Source: Verrucomicrobiota bacterium (GTDB lineage Bacteria > Verrucomicrobiota > Verrucomicrobiia > Limisphaerales > J093). From it: 64,000 nucleotides of DNA. The notes below the pieces were generated by a model. That model did not search any database. It saw nothing but the letters and a program-made list of their open reading frames with translations, and was not told where the DNA came from. A program made the translations under genes and the position numbers. Positions 7,545 through 16,357 of the stretch are shown in pieces. Every line of letters begins with the position of its first letter. Positions within the stretch are counted from its first letter, which is position 1. The stretch is taken from NCBI GenBank assembly GCA_016716505.1, contig JADJWF010000002.1:838528-902527 (forward strand), in the 5' to 3' direction.

Positions 7545-10500
7545 GTTGCAAGCGCTGCCGCCGGCGGCGTTGATGCTGACCGTGGTGATGCCCCGGAAGA
7601 GGCTGTTCCAGGCGTAGGTGGACAGGGTGTTGTCGGCGCCGTTGCCCAGGCTGAACGGCACGCGGTTCAGGACGTTGTGGGTCAGGGCCACGACGCGGGG
7701 GTAGCTGCCGGCCACTGGTAGCGCCGACATTCTTGTCGGCCCCAGTGCCGACCGGAAGGTCGGCGATGCGTCTGGCCCGGGAGTTGGGGCGAGGTAGTTC
7801 GCAGTTGGTCAGGACTGGCTGCTGGCCCCAGCGTTGGAGAGCGGGCCCGGCCGCGGACCTGACGGTCCGCGCCCCGTCGAGAGCGCATGACCTCCTTCGG
7901 GAACGCGGACGTCCCCGTCCGCGGCAAAGATCTGACGCGACCAACGGCGGACGCTCGGGGCGCGGACGTTTACGTCCGCGGCCACAGGCTAGCGCGGCCA
8001 CAGGCTGGTGCCAGACCGCCCGAAGTCGCCACCGGGAAGGCCCGGAGGAGGCTTTTCTGGGCGGAGGTGGACAGGGTTTTGTCGGCGCCGTTGCCCAGGC
8101 TGAACGGCACGCGGTTGAGGACGTTATGGGTCTGGGCCACGACGCGGGGCAGGCGCCGACCACTGGTAGCGCCGACATTCTTGTCGGCCCCAGTGCCGAC
8201 CGGGAGGTCGGCGGTACGTCCGGTTCGGGAGTGGGGGCGAGGCACTTCGCAGTCGGTCAGGACCAGCCGGCCCAAGCATTGGAGTGCGGGCCCGGCCGCG
8301 GACCTGATGGTCCGCGCCCCGTCGAGAACGCATGACCGCCCTTGGGAGCGCGGACATCCCCGTCCACGGCAACGAACTGACGCGACCAGCGGCGGACGCT
8401 CGGGGCGCGGACGTTTACGTCCGCGGCCACAGGCTGGCGCGGCCAGATTGTGACGCAGGACCACCAGAAGTCGTCACTGGGAAAGCCCCGGAAGCGATTG
8501 TTCCGGGCGTACGCGGTGAGGGCGTTGTCGGCGCCGTTGCCCAGGCTGAACGGCACGCGGTTGAGGACGTTGTGGGTCAAGGCCACGATGCGGGCGTTAG
8601 GTGCCAGCCACTGGTAGCGCCGACATTCTTGTCGGCCCCAGTGCCGACCGGGAGGTCGGCGGTACGTCGGATCGGGAGTTGGGCGAGGCTCATCGCAGTC
8701 GTTCAGGACCGGCCGGACTAAGCATTGGAGCGCCGGCCCGGCCGCGGACCTGAAGGTCCGCGCCCCGTCAAGAACGCATGACCTCCTTCGGGAGCGCGGA
8801 CGTCCCCGTCCGCGGCAACGAACTGACGCAACCAGCGGCGGACGCTCGGGGCGCGGACGTTCACGTCCGCCGCCCCAGCTTGGCGCGGCCAGATTGTGAC
8901 GCGGGACCGCCAGAAGTCGCCGCAGGGAAGGCCCCGGAAGATGCTGTTCCAGGCGGAGGTGGACAGGGTGTTGTCGGCGCCGTTACCCCGGCTGAACGGC
9001 ACGCGGTTGAGGACGTTGTGGGTCAGGGCCAAGACGCGGGCGCCAAGTGTCGGCCACTCGTAGCGCCGACATTCTTGTCGGCCCCGGTGCCGACCGGGAG
9101 GTCGGCGGTACGTCCGATCCCGGAGCTGGGGCAAAGCACTTCGCAGTCGGTCAGGACCAGCCGGCCCAAGCATTGGTGAGCGGGCCCGGCCGCGGACCTG
9201 AAGGTCCGCGGCCACGGGCTGGCGCGGCCAGATCGTGACGCAGGACCACCAGAAGTCGCCGCTGAAAAGGTCCCGGAAGCGATTATTCCGGGCCTACGTG
9301 GTGAGGGTGGGGTCGGTGCCGTTGCCCAGGCTGAACGGCACGCGGTTGAGGACGTTGTGGGTCAGGGCCAAGACGCGGGCGCCAAGTGTCGGCCACTCGT
9401 AGCGCCGACATTCTTGTCGGCCCCGGTGCCGACCGCAAGGTCGGCGGTACGTCCGGTTCGGGAGTGGGGGCGAGGCACTTCGCAGTCGGTCAGGACCAGC
9501 CCGCCCAAGCATTGGAGAGCGGGCCCGGCCGCGGACCTGACGGTCCGCGCCCCGTCGGAAACCCACAACCGCCCTCGGGAGCGCGGACGTCCCCGTCCGC
9601 CTGGCGGTTCGTGGTGGCCGCAACGCGGCCACCTACCACAACCGCCCTCGGGAGCGTGGACGTCCCCGTCCGCGGCAACGAACTGACACGACCAGCGGCG
9701 GACGCTCGGGGCGCGGACGTCCACGTCCGCGGCCCCAGCTTGGCGCGGCCAGATTGTGACGCAGGACCACCAGAAGTCGCCGCTGAGAAGGTCCCGAAAG
9801 ACGTTGTTCCGGGCGTCCGTGGTGAGGGCGTTCTCGGCGCCGTTGCCCAGGCTGAACGGCACGCGGTTGAGGACGTTGTGGGTCAAGGCCACGATGCGGG
9901 CGTTAGGTGCCAGCCACTGGTAGCGCCGACATTCTTGTCGGCCCCGGTGCCGACCGGGAGGTCGGCGGTACGTCGGATCCGGGAGTTGGGGCGGGGGCAC
10001 TTCGCAGTCGGTCAGGACCGGCCGGCCCAAGCATTGGAGAGCGGGCCCAGCCGCGGACCTGAAGGTCCGCGCCCCGTCGAGAACGCATGACCGCCCTTGG
10101 GAGCGCGGACATACCCGTCCGCGGCAACGAACTAACACGACCAGCGACGGACGCTCGGGGCGCGGACGTTCACGTCCGCGGCCACAGGCTGGCGCGGCCA
10201 GATTGTGACGCAGGACCACCAGAAGTCGCCACCGGGAAGGCCCGGAGGAGGCTTTTCTGGGCGGAGGTGGACAGGGTGTTGTCGGTGCCGTTGCCCAAGC
10301 TGAACAGCACGCGGTTGAGGACGTTGTGGGTCAGGGCCACGATGCGGGCGGCAGGTGTCGGCTACTGGTAGCGCCGACATTCTTGTCGGCCCCGATGCCG
10401 ACCGTGAGGTCGGCGGTACGTCCGATCCCGGAGCTGGGGCAAAGCACTTCGCAGTTGGTCAGGACTGGCCGGCCCAAGCATTGGTGAGCGGGCCCGGCCG

Positions 10501-10590
10501 CGGACCTGAAGGTCCGCGCCCCGTCGAGAGCGCATGACCTCCCTCGGGATCGCGGACATCCCCGTCCGCGGCAACGAACTGACCGCCCGT
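7545..10590. repeat. Array of seven ~448-bp units made of tetraloop hairpins, REP-like
   Basis: Seven copies of a compound unit follow one another. The first hairpin of each copy starts at 7723, 8171, 8619, 9065, 9404, 9925 and 10373, i.e. spacings of 448, 448, 446, 339, 521 and 448 bp. A full unit contains five hairpins, each with a 7-bp stem and 4-nt loop. In copy 1: H1 7723-7740, GCCGACA-TTCT-TGTCGGC; H2 7747-7764, GCCGACC-GNRA-GGTCGGC; H3 7853-7870, GCGGACC-TGAN-GGTCCGC; H4 7905-7922, GCGGACG-TCCC-CGTCCGC; H5 7962-7979, GCGGACG-TTTA-CGTCCGC. A ~140-bp segment without strong hairpins, including AGGCTGAACGGCACGCGGTT, completes the unit. H1 is always preceded by GTAG. No reading frame has coding character; apparent long frames arise from repetition and GC content. 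The last copy stops after H4. Confidence 0.95.
9601..9660. repeat. Extra hairpin inserted in the fifth repeat unit
   Basis: The 521-bp spacing between array copies 5 and 6 is explained by about 73 extra bases here. They contain GGTGGCCG-CAACG-CGGCCACC (8-bp stem, 5-nt loop) and a second copy of the ACAACCGCCCTCGGGAGCG segment that normally precedes H4, so H4 occurs twice in this unit. This looks like an insertion with local duplication inside the array. Confidence 0.7.
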
Positions 10591-10661
10591 TGCAGCCGAA
10601 AGCGGCCGGTTTTTGGGAGCTGGCGCCATCGCACGGCGCCGGTTGTCCAGCGGACAGCCGC

Positions 10662-12578
10662 CTACTCGTAGGTCATCGTCAGTTGCGTGCCCTCCAGCGC
10701 CACGGTCTTGAATCGCAAGGCCGCTCCGCCCACCAGCCGGTAGAAGCGCGTCGCGCCGCTGGCACTCGTCGTGATCGTTCGGGTCTGCTCGTTGACCGTC
10801 GCCGCCGGGTCGTCCGCGTACGGGCCGTTCACCGCCGCCGCCGCCTGCAGTTTGACCTGCGGCCGCACCACGTCACGAAACGCGCGGATGGCGCGCGGCT
10901 GCGAGAGGTCATTCACGAGGACGCGCTCGCCCGAGGCGGGATCCAACGTGAACAATTCCACGTGGGCCCCGCCGCCGCGCTCGAACCACACCAGCCGGAA
11001 CGGATACAGCCCAGCGGTCTCGGCAATCACGTCGAAGGTGCCATCGAAGGTACCGGAGGTCTTGGCGCCCAGCACCAGGGCGTCCGGATCGGTGAACGAC
11101 GCACCCGACCGCAGTTCGAAGCCGTCGTCGCTGGTGACCCCGAAGGTGTGGGCGCCGGCGGGCAACTCGAGGTACGCCAGCACTTCCATGGCGATGTCGT
11201 CGGTGTTGCCGAAGGGGTCAATGCCCGGGAACGTGGCGGCGTCCTCGAAGTGACCGTCGGCGGACGGCGGATTATCCGGCACCAGCTTCTGGGTGAAGTT
11301 GATCACCGGGGCAGTCGTGTTGGTGGTGAGGTCCACCGGGATTTGCGGCGGTGTGGCCAGTTGTTGCTCCGCGCGGGCCAGACTGTTCGGCAGCGGCTGG
11401 TTCTGGATGGACTGCACGAGGCGCACGGAAAACCCGGGATTCCGGCCGGAGCCCGGAGGCAGGGCGTGCGCGGCCTTCAGGTAGGCATAGGAGTAGGTCC
11501 ACTCGTGAGTCTGCGTGAAGCCGGTGTGGTCGCGAAAGGTGACGCGGTTCGTGTGAACCCCGGCGAGGTTGGCCGGCGCCGGAGCGGTGTACCTCACGGT
11601 AACGCCCGGAAATGGCTCGAAGGTGTTCGGCACCACGACCTCGTTGTCCACGGTCAATGCAGACGAAGGGATCACCTGCCCGTCCACGGTCAGTTGCACG
11701 CTGCCGGGGTCCACCGCCGTCTCACGGTCCACAATGGCCACCTTGATCGCCGCCGGGATCGTCCGCGCGACACCGCCCGGGGTCGGTTGCAGTTCGAACA
11801 CCGTCGCGCGCAATGAGCCCGGCGGCGGCGCCGAGGCGGCGAAGTTGTCGAACGTGGCGTCGGCGAACGACGTCGGGGCGGTGACGTTGCCATCGCGATT
11901 GAACACGAAGAGGCCGCTCTGGCCACGGTCGTAGCCGATTACTCCCGAGCCGATGACCGAGGCGATCGGATTGACCGTGTCCGGCAGGCGGAACACCTGC
12001 CCGAGGAAGTTGTTTTCGTAACCCGAGAAGACCCACCGGTAGGGTCCGTTCCGCGGGTCCAGCGCCACGGCCAGTTCGGCGCGCGTGTTTTGTCCGGCCA
12101 CGTCGGTGATCTCGTTGATCTGCAGGTCGCCGTCGGCGACGTTGTAATTCATCACATAGCCGTCAATGGTCGGAAACCCAATCTCCGCCGCCCGGGCGAA
12201 GATGCCGAAAGCCTGGTTGACGCCCGTCGCCCAGTTGAGCACGTCCACCCCGATCACAAAACGTGTGTACAGGGGCGCGGTGTAGGAGATGGCCAGCGCC
12301 GGCGCGCCGACGTCCACAACGGGCGGCGGCGCGTAAATGCGATAAGCCCGACCGCCGGAACTGTCAGCCGGGAACGAGTACTGGGCGCCGTTGAGGCCCA
12401 GCAAGGCAAGATCGAACCGGGACCACCCGGCATCGTTGCCGTCGTTGAAATCGTCTGTCTGCGCCCGCAGACCGGGCGCGGCGACGAAGGAGCAGCTCGC
12501 GGCAACTGCAACTGCCCAAGCGGCCGCAAGGCCGCGCCGACTGCTGCTTGAAGAAGAAGACACTGGGTAACGTTTCAT
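10662..12578 (-). CDS. Secreted protein with N-terminal lectin-like and C-terminal PA14-like domains
   Basis: 638 aa. Starts MKRYPVSSSSSSSRRG, a basic and serine-rich lead into a signal peptide ending near LRAQ (about residue 40). A concanavalin/LamG-like beta domain follows (DDFNDGNDAGWSRF, to about residue 250), then an Ig-like linker, then a PA14-like sugar-binding region with SDDGFELRSG, FRLVWFERGGGAHVELF at about residues 440-570. The last ~70 residues (VKLQAAAAVNGPYADDP to LEGTQLTMTYE) are nearly the same as the end of the upstream paralogue at 12754. Families of this kind bind glycans at the cell surface; no catalytic motif was seen. It lies downstream of that paralogue with 175 bp between them, so they may be transcribed together or separately. 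Confidence 0.85.
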   Translation of the reverse strand: MKRYPVSSSSSSSRRGLAAAWAVAVAASCSFVAAPGLRAQTDDFNDGNDAGWSRFDLALLGLNGAQYSFPADSSGGRAYRIYAPPPVVDVGAPALAISYTAPLYTRFVIGVDVLNWATGVNQAFGIFARAAEIGFPTIDGYVMNYNVADGDLQINEITDVAGQNTRAELAVALDPRNGPYRWVFSGYENNFLGQVFRLPDTVNPIASVIGSGVIGYDRGQSGLFVFNRDGNVTAPTSFADATFDNFAASAPPPGSLRATVFELQPTPGGVARTIPAAIKVAIVDRETAVDPGSVQLTVDGQVIPSSALTVDNEVVVPNTFEPFPGVTVRYTAPAPANLAGVHTNRVTFRDHTGFTQTHEWTYSYAYLKAAHALPPGSGRNPGFSVRLVQSIQNQPLPNSLARAEQQLATPPQIPVDLTTNTTAPVINFTQKLVPDNPPSADGHFEDAATFPGIDPFGNTDDIAMEVLAYLELPAGAHTFGVTSDDGFELRSGASFTDPDALVLGAKTSGTFDGTFDVIAETAGLYPFRLVWFERGGGAHVELFTLDPASGERVLVNDLSQPRAIRAFRDVVRPQVKLQAAAAVNGPYADDPAATVNEQTRTITTSASGATRFYRLVGGAALRFKTVALEGTQLTMTYE

Positions 12579-12691
12579 GGCTGAATGCGCTTTGGGTTGT
12601 TGAGTGTCGGGCAGAGGATGCGCCTGCGGTGCCGATAATCAACGGTTTTGCACTCGCCGCCCGGTCGTCAGCAGGCCCCTCCCGAAGCCAG

Positions 12692-12725
12692 ACCGGCCGC
12701 GCGGAAGGGCTTCCACGCGGCCGGT
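12692..12725 (-). terminator. Long GC-rich hairpin between the two PA14-type genes
   Basis: ACCGGCCGCG (12692-12701 on plus) pairs with CGCGGCCGGT (12716-12725), and an inner GGAAG/CTTCC continues the stem around a 2-4 nt loop. It is 29 bp past the stop of the minus-strand gene at 12754. No U-tract follows, so intrinsic termination is possible but not certain. Confidence 0.5.
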
Positions 12726-12753
12726 GGCGAATCAGCAACTTGCGGAGTTCGGG

Positions 12754-15700
12754 CTATTCGTAGGTCAGCGTCACCTGCGTGCCCTGGACAGCAACTGTCT
12801 TGACCTTGAGGGCTGTTCCGCCGACCAGCCGATAGAATCGCGTGGCTCCCGCGGCGGTCGTCGTGATGGTCTTGGTCTGCTCGTTGATGGAGGCGGCCGG
12901 GTCATCCGCGTACGGGCCGGTCACTACATCGGCCGCCTGCAGTTTGACCTGCGGCTGGACGGCGGTGGTGTAGGCCTTGATGGCGCCGGCGGCATCGGCG
13001 TTCACCAGGGTGCGCTCGCCGGTCGAGCGGTTGACGGTGAACCACTCGACGTGCGCGTCACCACCCCGCTCGTACCACACCAGCCGGAAGGCGTACACGC
13101 CCGCCTGGTGGACGACGACGTCAAACACCTCGTCCGCCGGGCCGCCGTTGTGGAACTCCAGCGGCGGGGTGGCGGCATTGGGCGCGGCAGCGGAAGCGAG
13201 CTTGTAACCGTCGTCGCTGCGCACACCAAACCGCACGATGCCGGCCGGCAGCTCGAGGTAGGCGATCGCTTCCATCGCGTAGTTGTCCGTGCCGAACTCC
13301 TCGGAGGCGCCGGGGATCTCCAGGTCGTCGCCGAAGTAACCGGCGCTGCCGAACGGCGCGTTCTGCGAGAAGTTGATCACCGGCCGGGTCTGGGTGAGGT
13401 CATAGACCTTGGGAATCGGCGAGTTGGCGGCCAGTTGGCTCTCCGCCCGCGCCAGGCTGTTCTCGAGCAGCCCGCCTTCCTGCGGGGCCTGAACTACGCG
13501 GACGCGGAATCCGCGCTCCGGTCCCGGACTGGCGTAGCGCGTGGCCGGGTCGAGGTCCAGGTAGGTCACCGTGAAGCTCCAGTCGTTCGTTTGCTCCACG
13601 CCGTCGCTGTCGCTGAAGATGATGCGGGCGGTTTGCGCCGACCCCTTCGGCGGCAGTGCGGGGTATGCGTAGGTCACATTCGCGCCGGTGGCTGTCGGCG
13701 TCACCGTCGGGGTCACCTGAGAGCCGTTGACCAGCAGCCGAATCGAGCCGGTGTTGACGGTGGTGTCGCGGTTCTGGATCACCACTTCGATGCGCGGCTC
13801 GGCGGTTTGCGCCACGGAGTTGTTGGCGGGCGACAGCGACGTCACGGCGGCTCGCTGCTTGCCGGGGTCCGCCACCGGCAGGAACGCCAGGTAGTTCTGA
13901 GTTCGTGATCCGCCCGCGCCGTCCGGGGTCACCTGGCGCAAACGGAGGGTGGTGACGCCGTTGAGCCGGAGGACGACCTTGTTGAGGCCGGCCCCATCGG
14001 TCAACGGCGTGTTGCGGTACTTGTAACCGTTTTGCGGGGCGAGAAACGATCCCAGCACTTGTGTCGTCTGGTCTGGCTGCGAGCGATCGCTCGTCACCAA
14101 CTCGAGTACGCTCTCGGCGGTGGGGATGTTCACCACGGACTGGCGGAGGTACACTTCGTAATTCCCGGGCGGGAAGGACCGCGTGAAGTTGAGCCACTCG
14201 CCCGTCGCGATGTCGCCGACTACGTAATCATAGACGTCCGACTCCGCACCGCCGGCGGCGGTGTATTTGGCCCGTACATAGTCGAGCGAGCGGGCCATGC
14301 GGACGGGGTCAAAGTTCCGCCACGGAGAATTACCCCCGCTCGGCCCCGGTCGCGTATCGTAGAAGTCCACGCCGGGCAAACCCTCCATGTTGCAATAGCT
14401 GTTGGGCCACGGCCCCCAGCCTTCGGCGATCGGGATGGGGTTGTCGTAATAGCCGCCACCCGCGAAGTTGTAGTCTTCCACCTCGATCACCACTGTATTG
14501 GGGTCGAAGGTGTCGAAGTCGAGCGAAGCCGTGGTCGTATCGCCATCCGCGTCCTCAACCTCCAGCACGGCGTTGTAATTGCGGTTGGCCGCCAGGCCGC
14601 CGAGCGAAGCCGTTAATACGTTCCCCGTGCCCGAAACGGTCAACCCATTGGCGATGGTGTGGCGGGTGCCGTTCAGCACGACAGCCAGTTTGTCGCTCGC
14701 GAGCGGCTTGTCATCCGAGGCCTTGAACGAAATCTGCGTGCTCGCCGGGAGGAAGTTCCGGAACTCCTCGGGCGCGATCTCGCTGATGACGGGCGGCAGG
14801 TTGGCCGCCAGCGGCGGGGCGGAGACAATCGCGTTGTCGTACCAGGCGCGATAGGGATTCTCCGGCGCGCCCGCGTCAAAGTCCTGGTAGAGATACAGGG
14901 TGAAATAGCCTCCGGTCAGGAAGGGCGCCGCCGGTGTATCCGTGCCGTTGCGCATCACGTCCGCCGCCGGCGTGTCCACCACCGTCTTCTCCCAGATCAC
15001 TGCGTCGTTGTCGTCCTTGTCCAATACCTGGCCCGTGATCACCACGCTCCCGCCCCGCGCCTTCAGCCGCAGCACCAACGTGGTGTTGTCCTGCTTCAAC
15101 TCCACCGCCTCGTTCACGAAGTAGTTGCCAATGCCCTTGGTGATCAGTACGTCGGTCGTGGACTTGGCCAACCCGTACCCCGCCAGCGTCCCCGGCGAGT
15201 TCGCCGTCGGGATAAACGCCAGTACCGCAAACGAGTCCTTGCCCCCGCCCTGGACAATGTCCACCTGGAACGCCACCTCCTCGCCGTCGCGGAGTTCGAA
15301 GACGCGCGTCACCTTCTGGCTGGCGCTGAAGATCGCCCGCCCGGCCGGCGGCTGCTCAAAGCGGAATTGACCGCCCGTCTCGACCGGAATGCCAAAGCCC
15401 GGCTGGAAGGTGAAGTCCGTCCAGCCCGTCTTGGTGTTGTCGTTGAAGTCGTCCAGCACCGTGGTGTCGGTGACAAAGACCTCTGCGTTATCGTACCAGA
15501 CCCGATAGGGATTTTCCGGCGCACCCGCGTCAAAGTCCTGGTAGAGATACAGGGTGAAATAGCCTCCCGTCAGGAAGGGCGCGGCCGGTGTATCCGTGCC
15601 GTTGCGCATCACGTCCGCCGCCGGAGTGTCCACCACCGTCTTCTCCCAGATCACCGCGTCGTTGTCGTCCTTGTCCAATACCTGGCCCGTGATCACCACG

Positions 15701-16203
15701 TTCCCGCCCCGCGCCATCAGCCGCAGCACCAACGTGGTGTTGTCCTGCTTCAACTCCACCGCCTCGTTCACGAAGTAATTGCCAATGCCCTTGGTGATCA
15801 GCACGTCGGTCGTGGACTTGGCCAGACCGTACCCCGCCAGCGTCCCCGGCGAGTTCGCCGTCGGGATGAACGCCAGCACCGCAAACGAGTCCTTGCCCCC
15901 GCCCTGCACTACATCCACGCGATACTCGATCGTCCGCCCCTCCTTGAGTTCAAACACTTCCGTCACCTTCTGGCTGGCGCTGAAGATCGCCCGCCCGGCC
16001 GGCGGCTGCTCAAAGCGGAATTGGCCGCCCGTCTCGACCGGAATGCCAAAGCCCGGCTGGAAGGTGAAGTCCGTCCAGCCCGTCTTGGTGTTGTCGTTGA
16101 AGTCGTCCAGCACGCGCGCCGATCCGAGCCACGCGCCGACGCACACCGCCGTGGCGCCAATCGCCAGGCGTCCCATCTGAGAGTTGAGTCGCGATGTGAT
16201 CAT
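12754..16203 (-). CDS. Large secreted multi-domain protein: duplicated LamG-like domains, CBM6-like and PA14-like domains
   Basis: 1149 aa. A short signal region (to about residue 31) precedes two near-identical ~218-residue beta domains, each opening LDDFNDNTKTGWTDFTFQ (about residues 32 and 250). Next are an Ig/cadherin-like stretch with LPPVISEIAPEEF (about 468-560), a CBM6-like region (VIEVEDYNFAGGGYYDNP, about 565-780), an Ig-like segment (830-910), and a PA14-like domain with SDDGYKLASAA and FRLVWYERGGDAHVEWF (about 960-1070). The C-terminal ~70 residues match the paralogue at 10662. Architecture suggests a cell-surface or secreted glycan-binding protein; no catalytic residues were recognised. 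The 154-bp upstream gap has TTGACT (minus strand, 16302-16307) and an A-rich TTAAAAAGA, a possible promoter with non-standard spacing. Confidence 0.85.
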   Translation of the reverse strand: MITSRLNSQMGRLAIGATAVCVGAWLGSARVLDDFNDNTKTGWTDFTFQPGFGIPVETGGQFRFEQPPAGRAIFSASQKVTEVFELKEGRTIEYRVDVVQGGGKDSFAVLAFIPTANSPGTLAGYGLAKSTTDVLITKGIGNYFVNEAVELKQDNTTLVLRLMARGGNVVITGQVLDKDDNDAVIWEKTVVDTPAADVMRNGTDTPAAPFLTGGYFTLYLYQDFDAGAPENPYRVWYDNAEVFVTDTTVLDDFNDNTKTGWTDFTFQPGFGIPVETGGQFRFEQPPAGRAIFSASQKVTRVFELRDGEEVAFQVDIVQGGGKDSFAVLAFIPTANSPGTLAGYGLAKSTTDVLITKGIGNYFVNEAVELKQDNTTLVLRLKARGGSVVITGQVLDKDDNDAVIWEKTVVDTPAADVMRNGTDTPAAPFLTGGYFTLYLYQDFDAGAPENPYRAWYDNAIVSAPPLAANLPPVISEIAPEEFRNFLPASTQISFKASDDKPLASDKLAVVLNGTRHTIANGLTVSGTGNVLTASLGGLAANRNYNAVLEVEDADGDTTTASLDFDTFDPNTVVIEVEDYNFAGGGYYDNPIPIAEGWGPWPNSYCNMEGLPGVDFYDTRPGPSGGNSPWRNFDPVRMARSLDYVRAKYTAAGGAESDVYDYVVGDIATGEWLNFTRSFPPGNYEVYLRQSVVNIPTAESVLELVTSDRSQPDQTTQVLGSFLAPQNGYKYRNTPLTDGAGLNKVVLRLNGVTTLRLRQVTPDGAGGSRTQNYLAFLPVADPGKQRAAVTSLSPANNSVAQTAEPRIEVVIQNRDTTVNTGSIRLLVNGSQVTPTVTPTATGANVTYAYPALPPKGSAQTARIIFSDSDGVEQTNDWSFTVTYLDLDPATRYASPGPERGFRVRVVQAPQEGGLLENSLARAESQLAANSPIPKVYDLTQTRPVINFSQNAPFGSAGYFGDDLEIPGASEEFGTDNYAMEAIAYLELPAGIVRFGVRSDDGYKLASAAAPNAATPPLEFHNGGPADEVFDVVVHQAGVYAFRLVWYERGGDAHVEWFTVNRSTGERTLVNADAAGAIKAYTTAVQPQVKLQAADVVTGPYADDPAASINEQTKTITTTAAGATRFYRLVGGTALKVKTVAVQGTQVTLTYE

Positions 16204-16357
16204 AATGGTCGAATGTTTTGATTGAACCGGTGCCGCACCACGCTCCAGGTCTTCGTGGCGACAAGGCTCAGTGAGGCGAATCTTTTTAACGCCTCTCCCA
16301 TAGTCAACGAAAATTCCCCTGATGAGGGCACTTCATCCCCGAATCGCCCACCCTCGA

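Noticed and set aside
7306..10219. Several 160-290-codon frames inside the hairpin array
   Set aside because: They come from the lack of stop codons in GC-rich repeats; frames shift from unit to unit because 448 is not a multiple of three, and no start or Shine-Dalgarno fits.
7566..10340. Spacer peptide as fragments of an RHS or YD-repeat protein
   Set aside because: No YDxxG motif or other RHS signature; the resemblance was only repetitiveness.
7545..10590. CRISPR array
   Set aside because: Repeats are far too long and compound, spacers are not unique, and no cas gene is near.
10590..16221. Long plus-strand frames opposite the two PA14-type genes
   Set aside because: Antisense shadows: basic, low-complexity translations, with duplication only because the true gene is duplicated.
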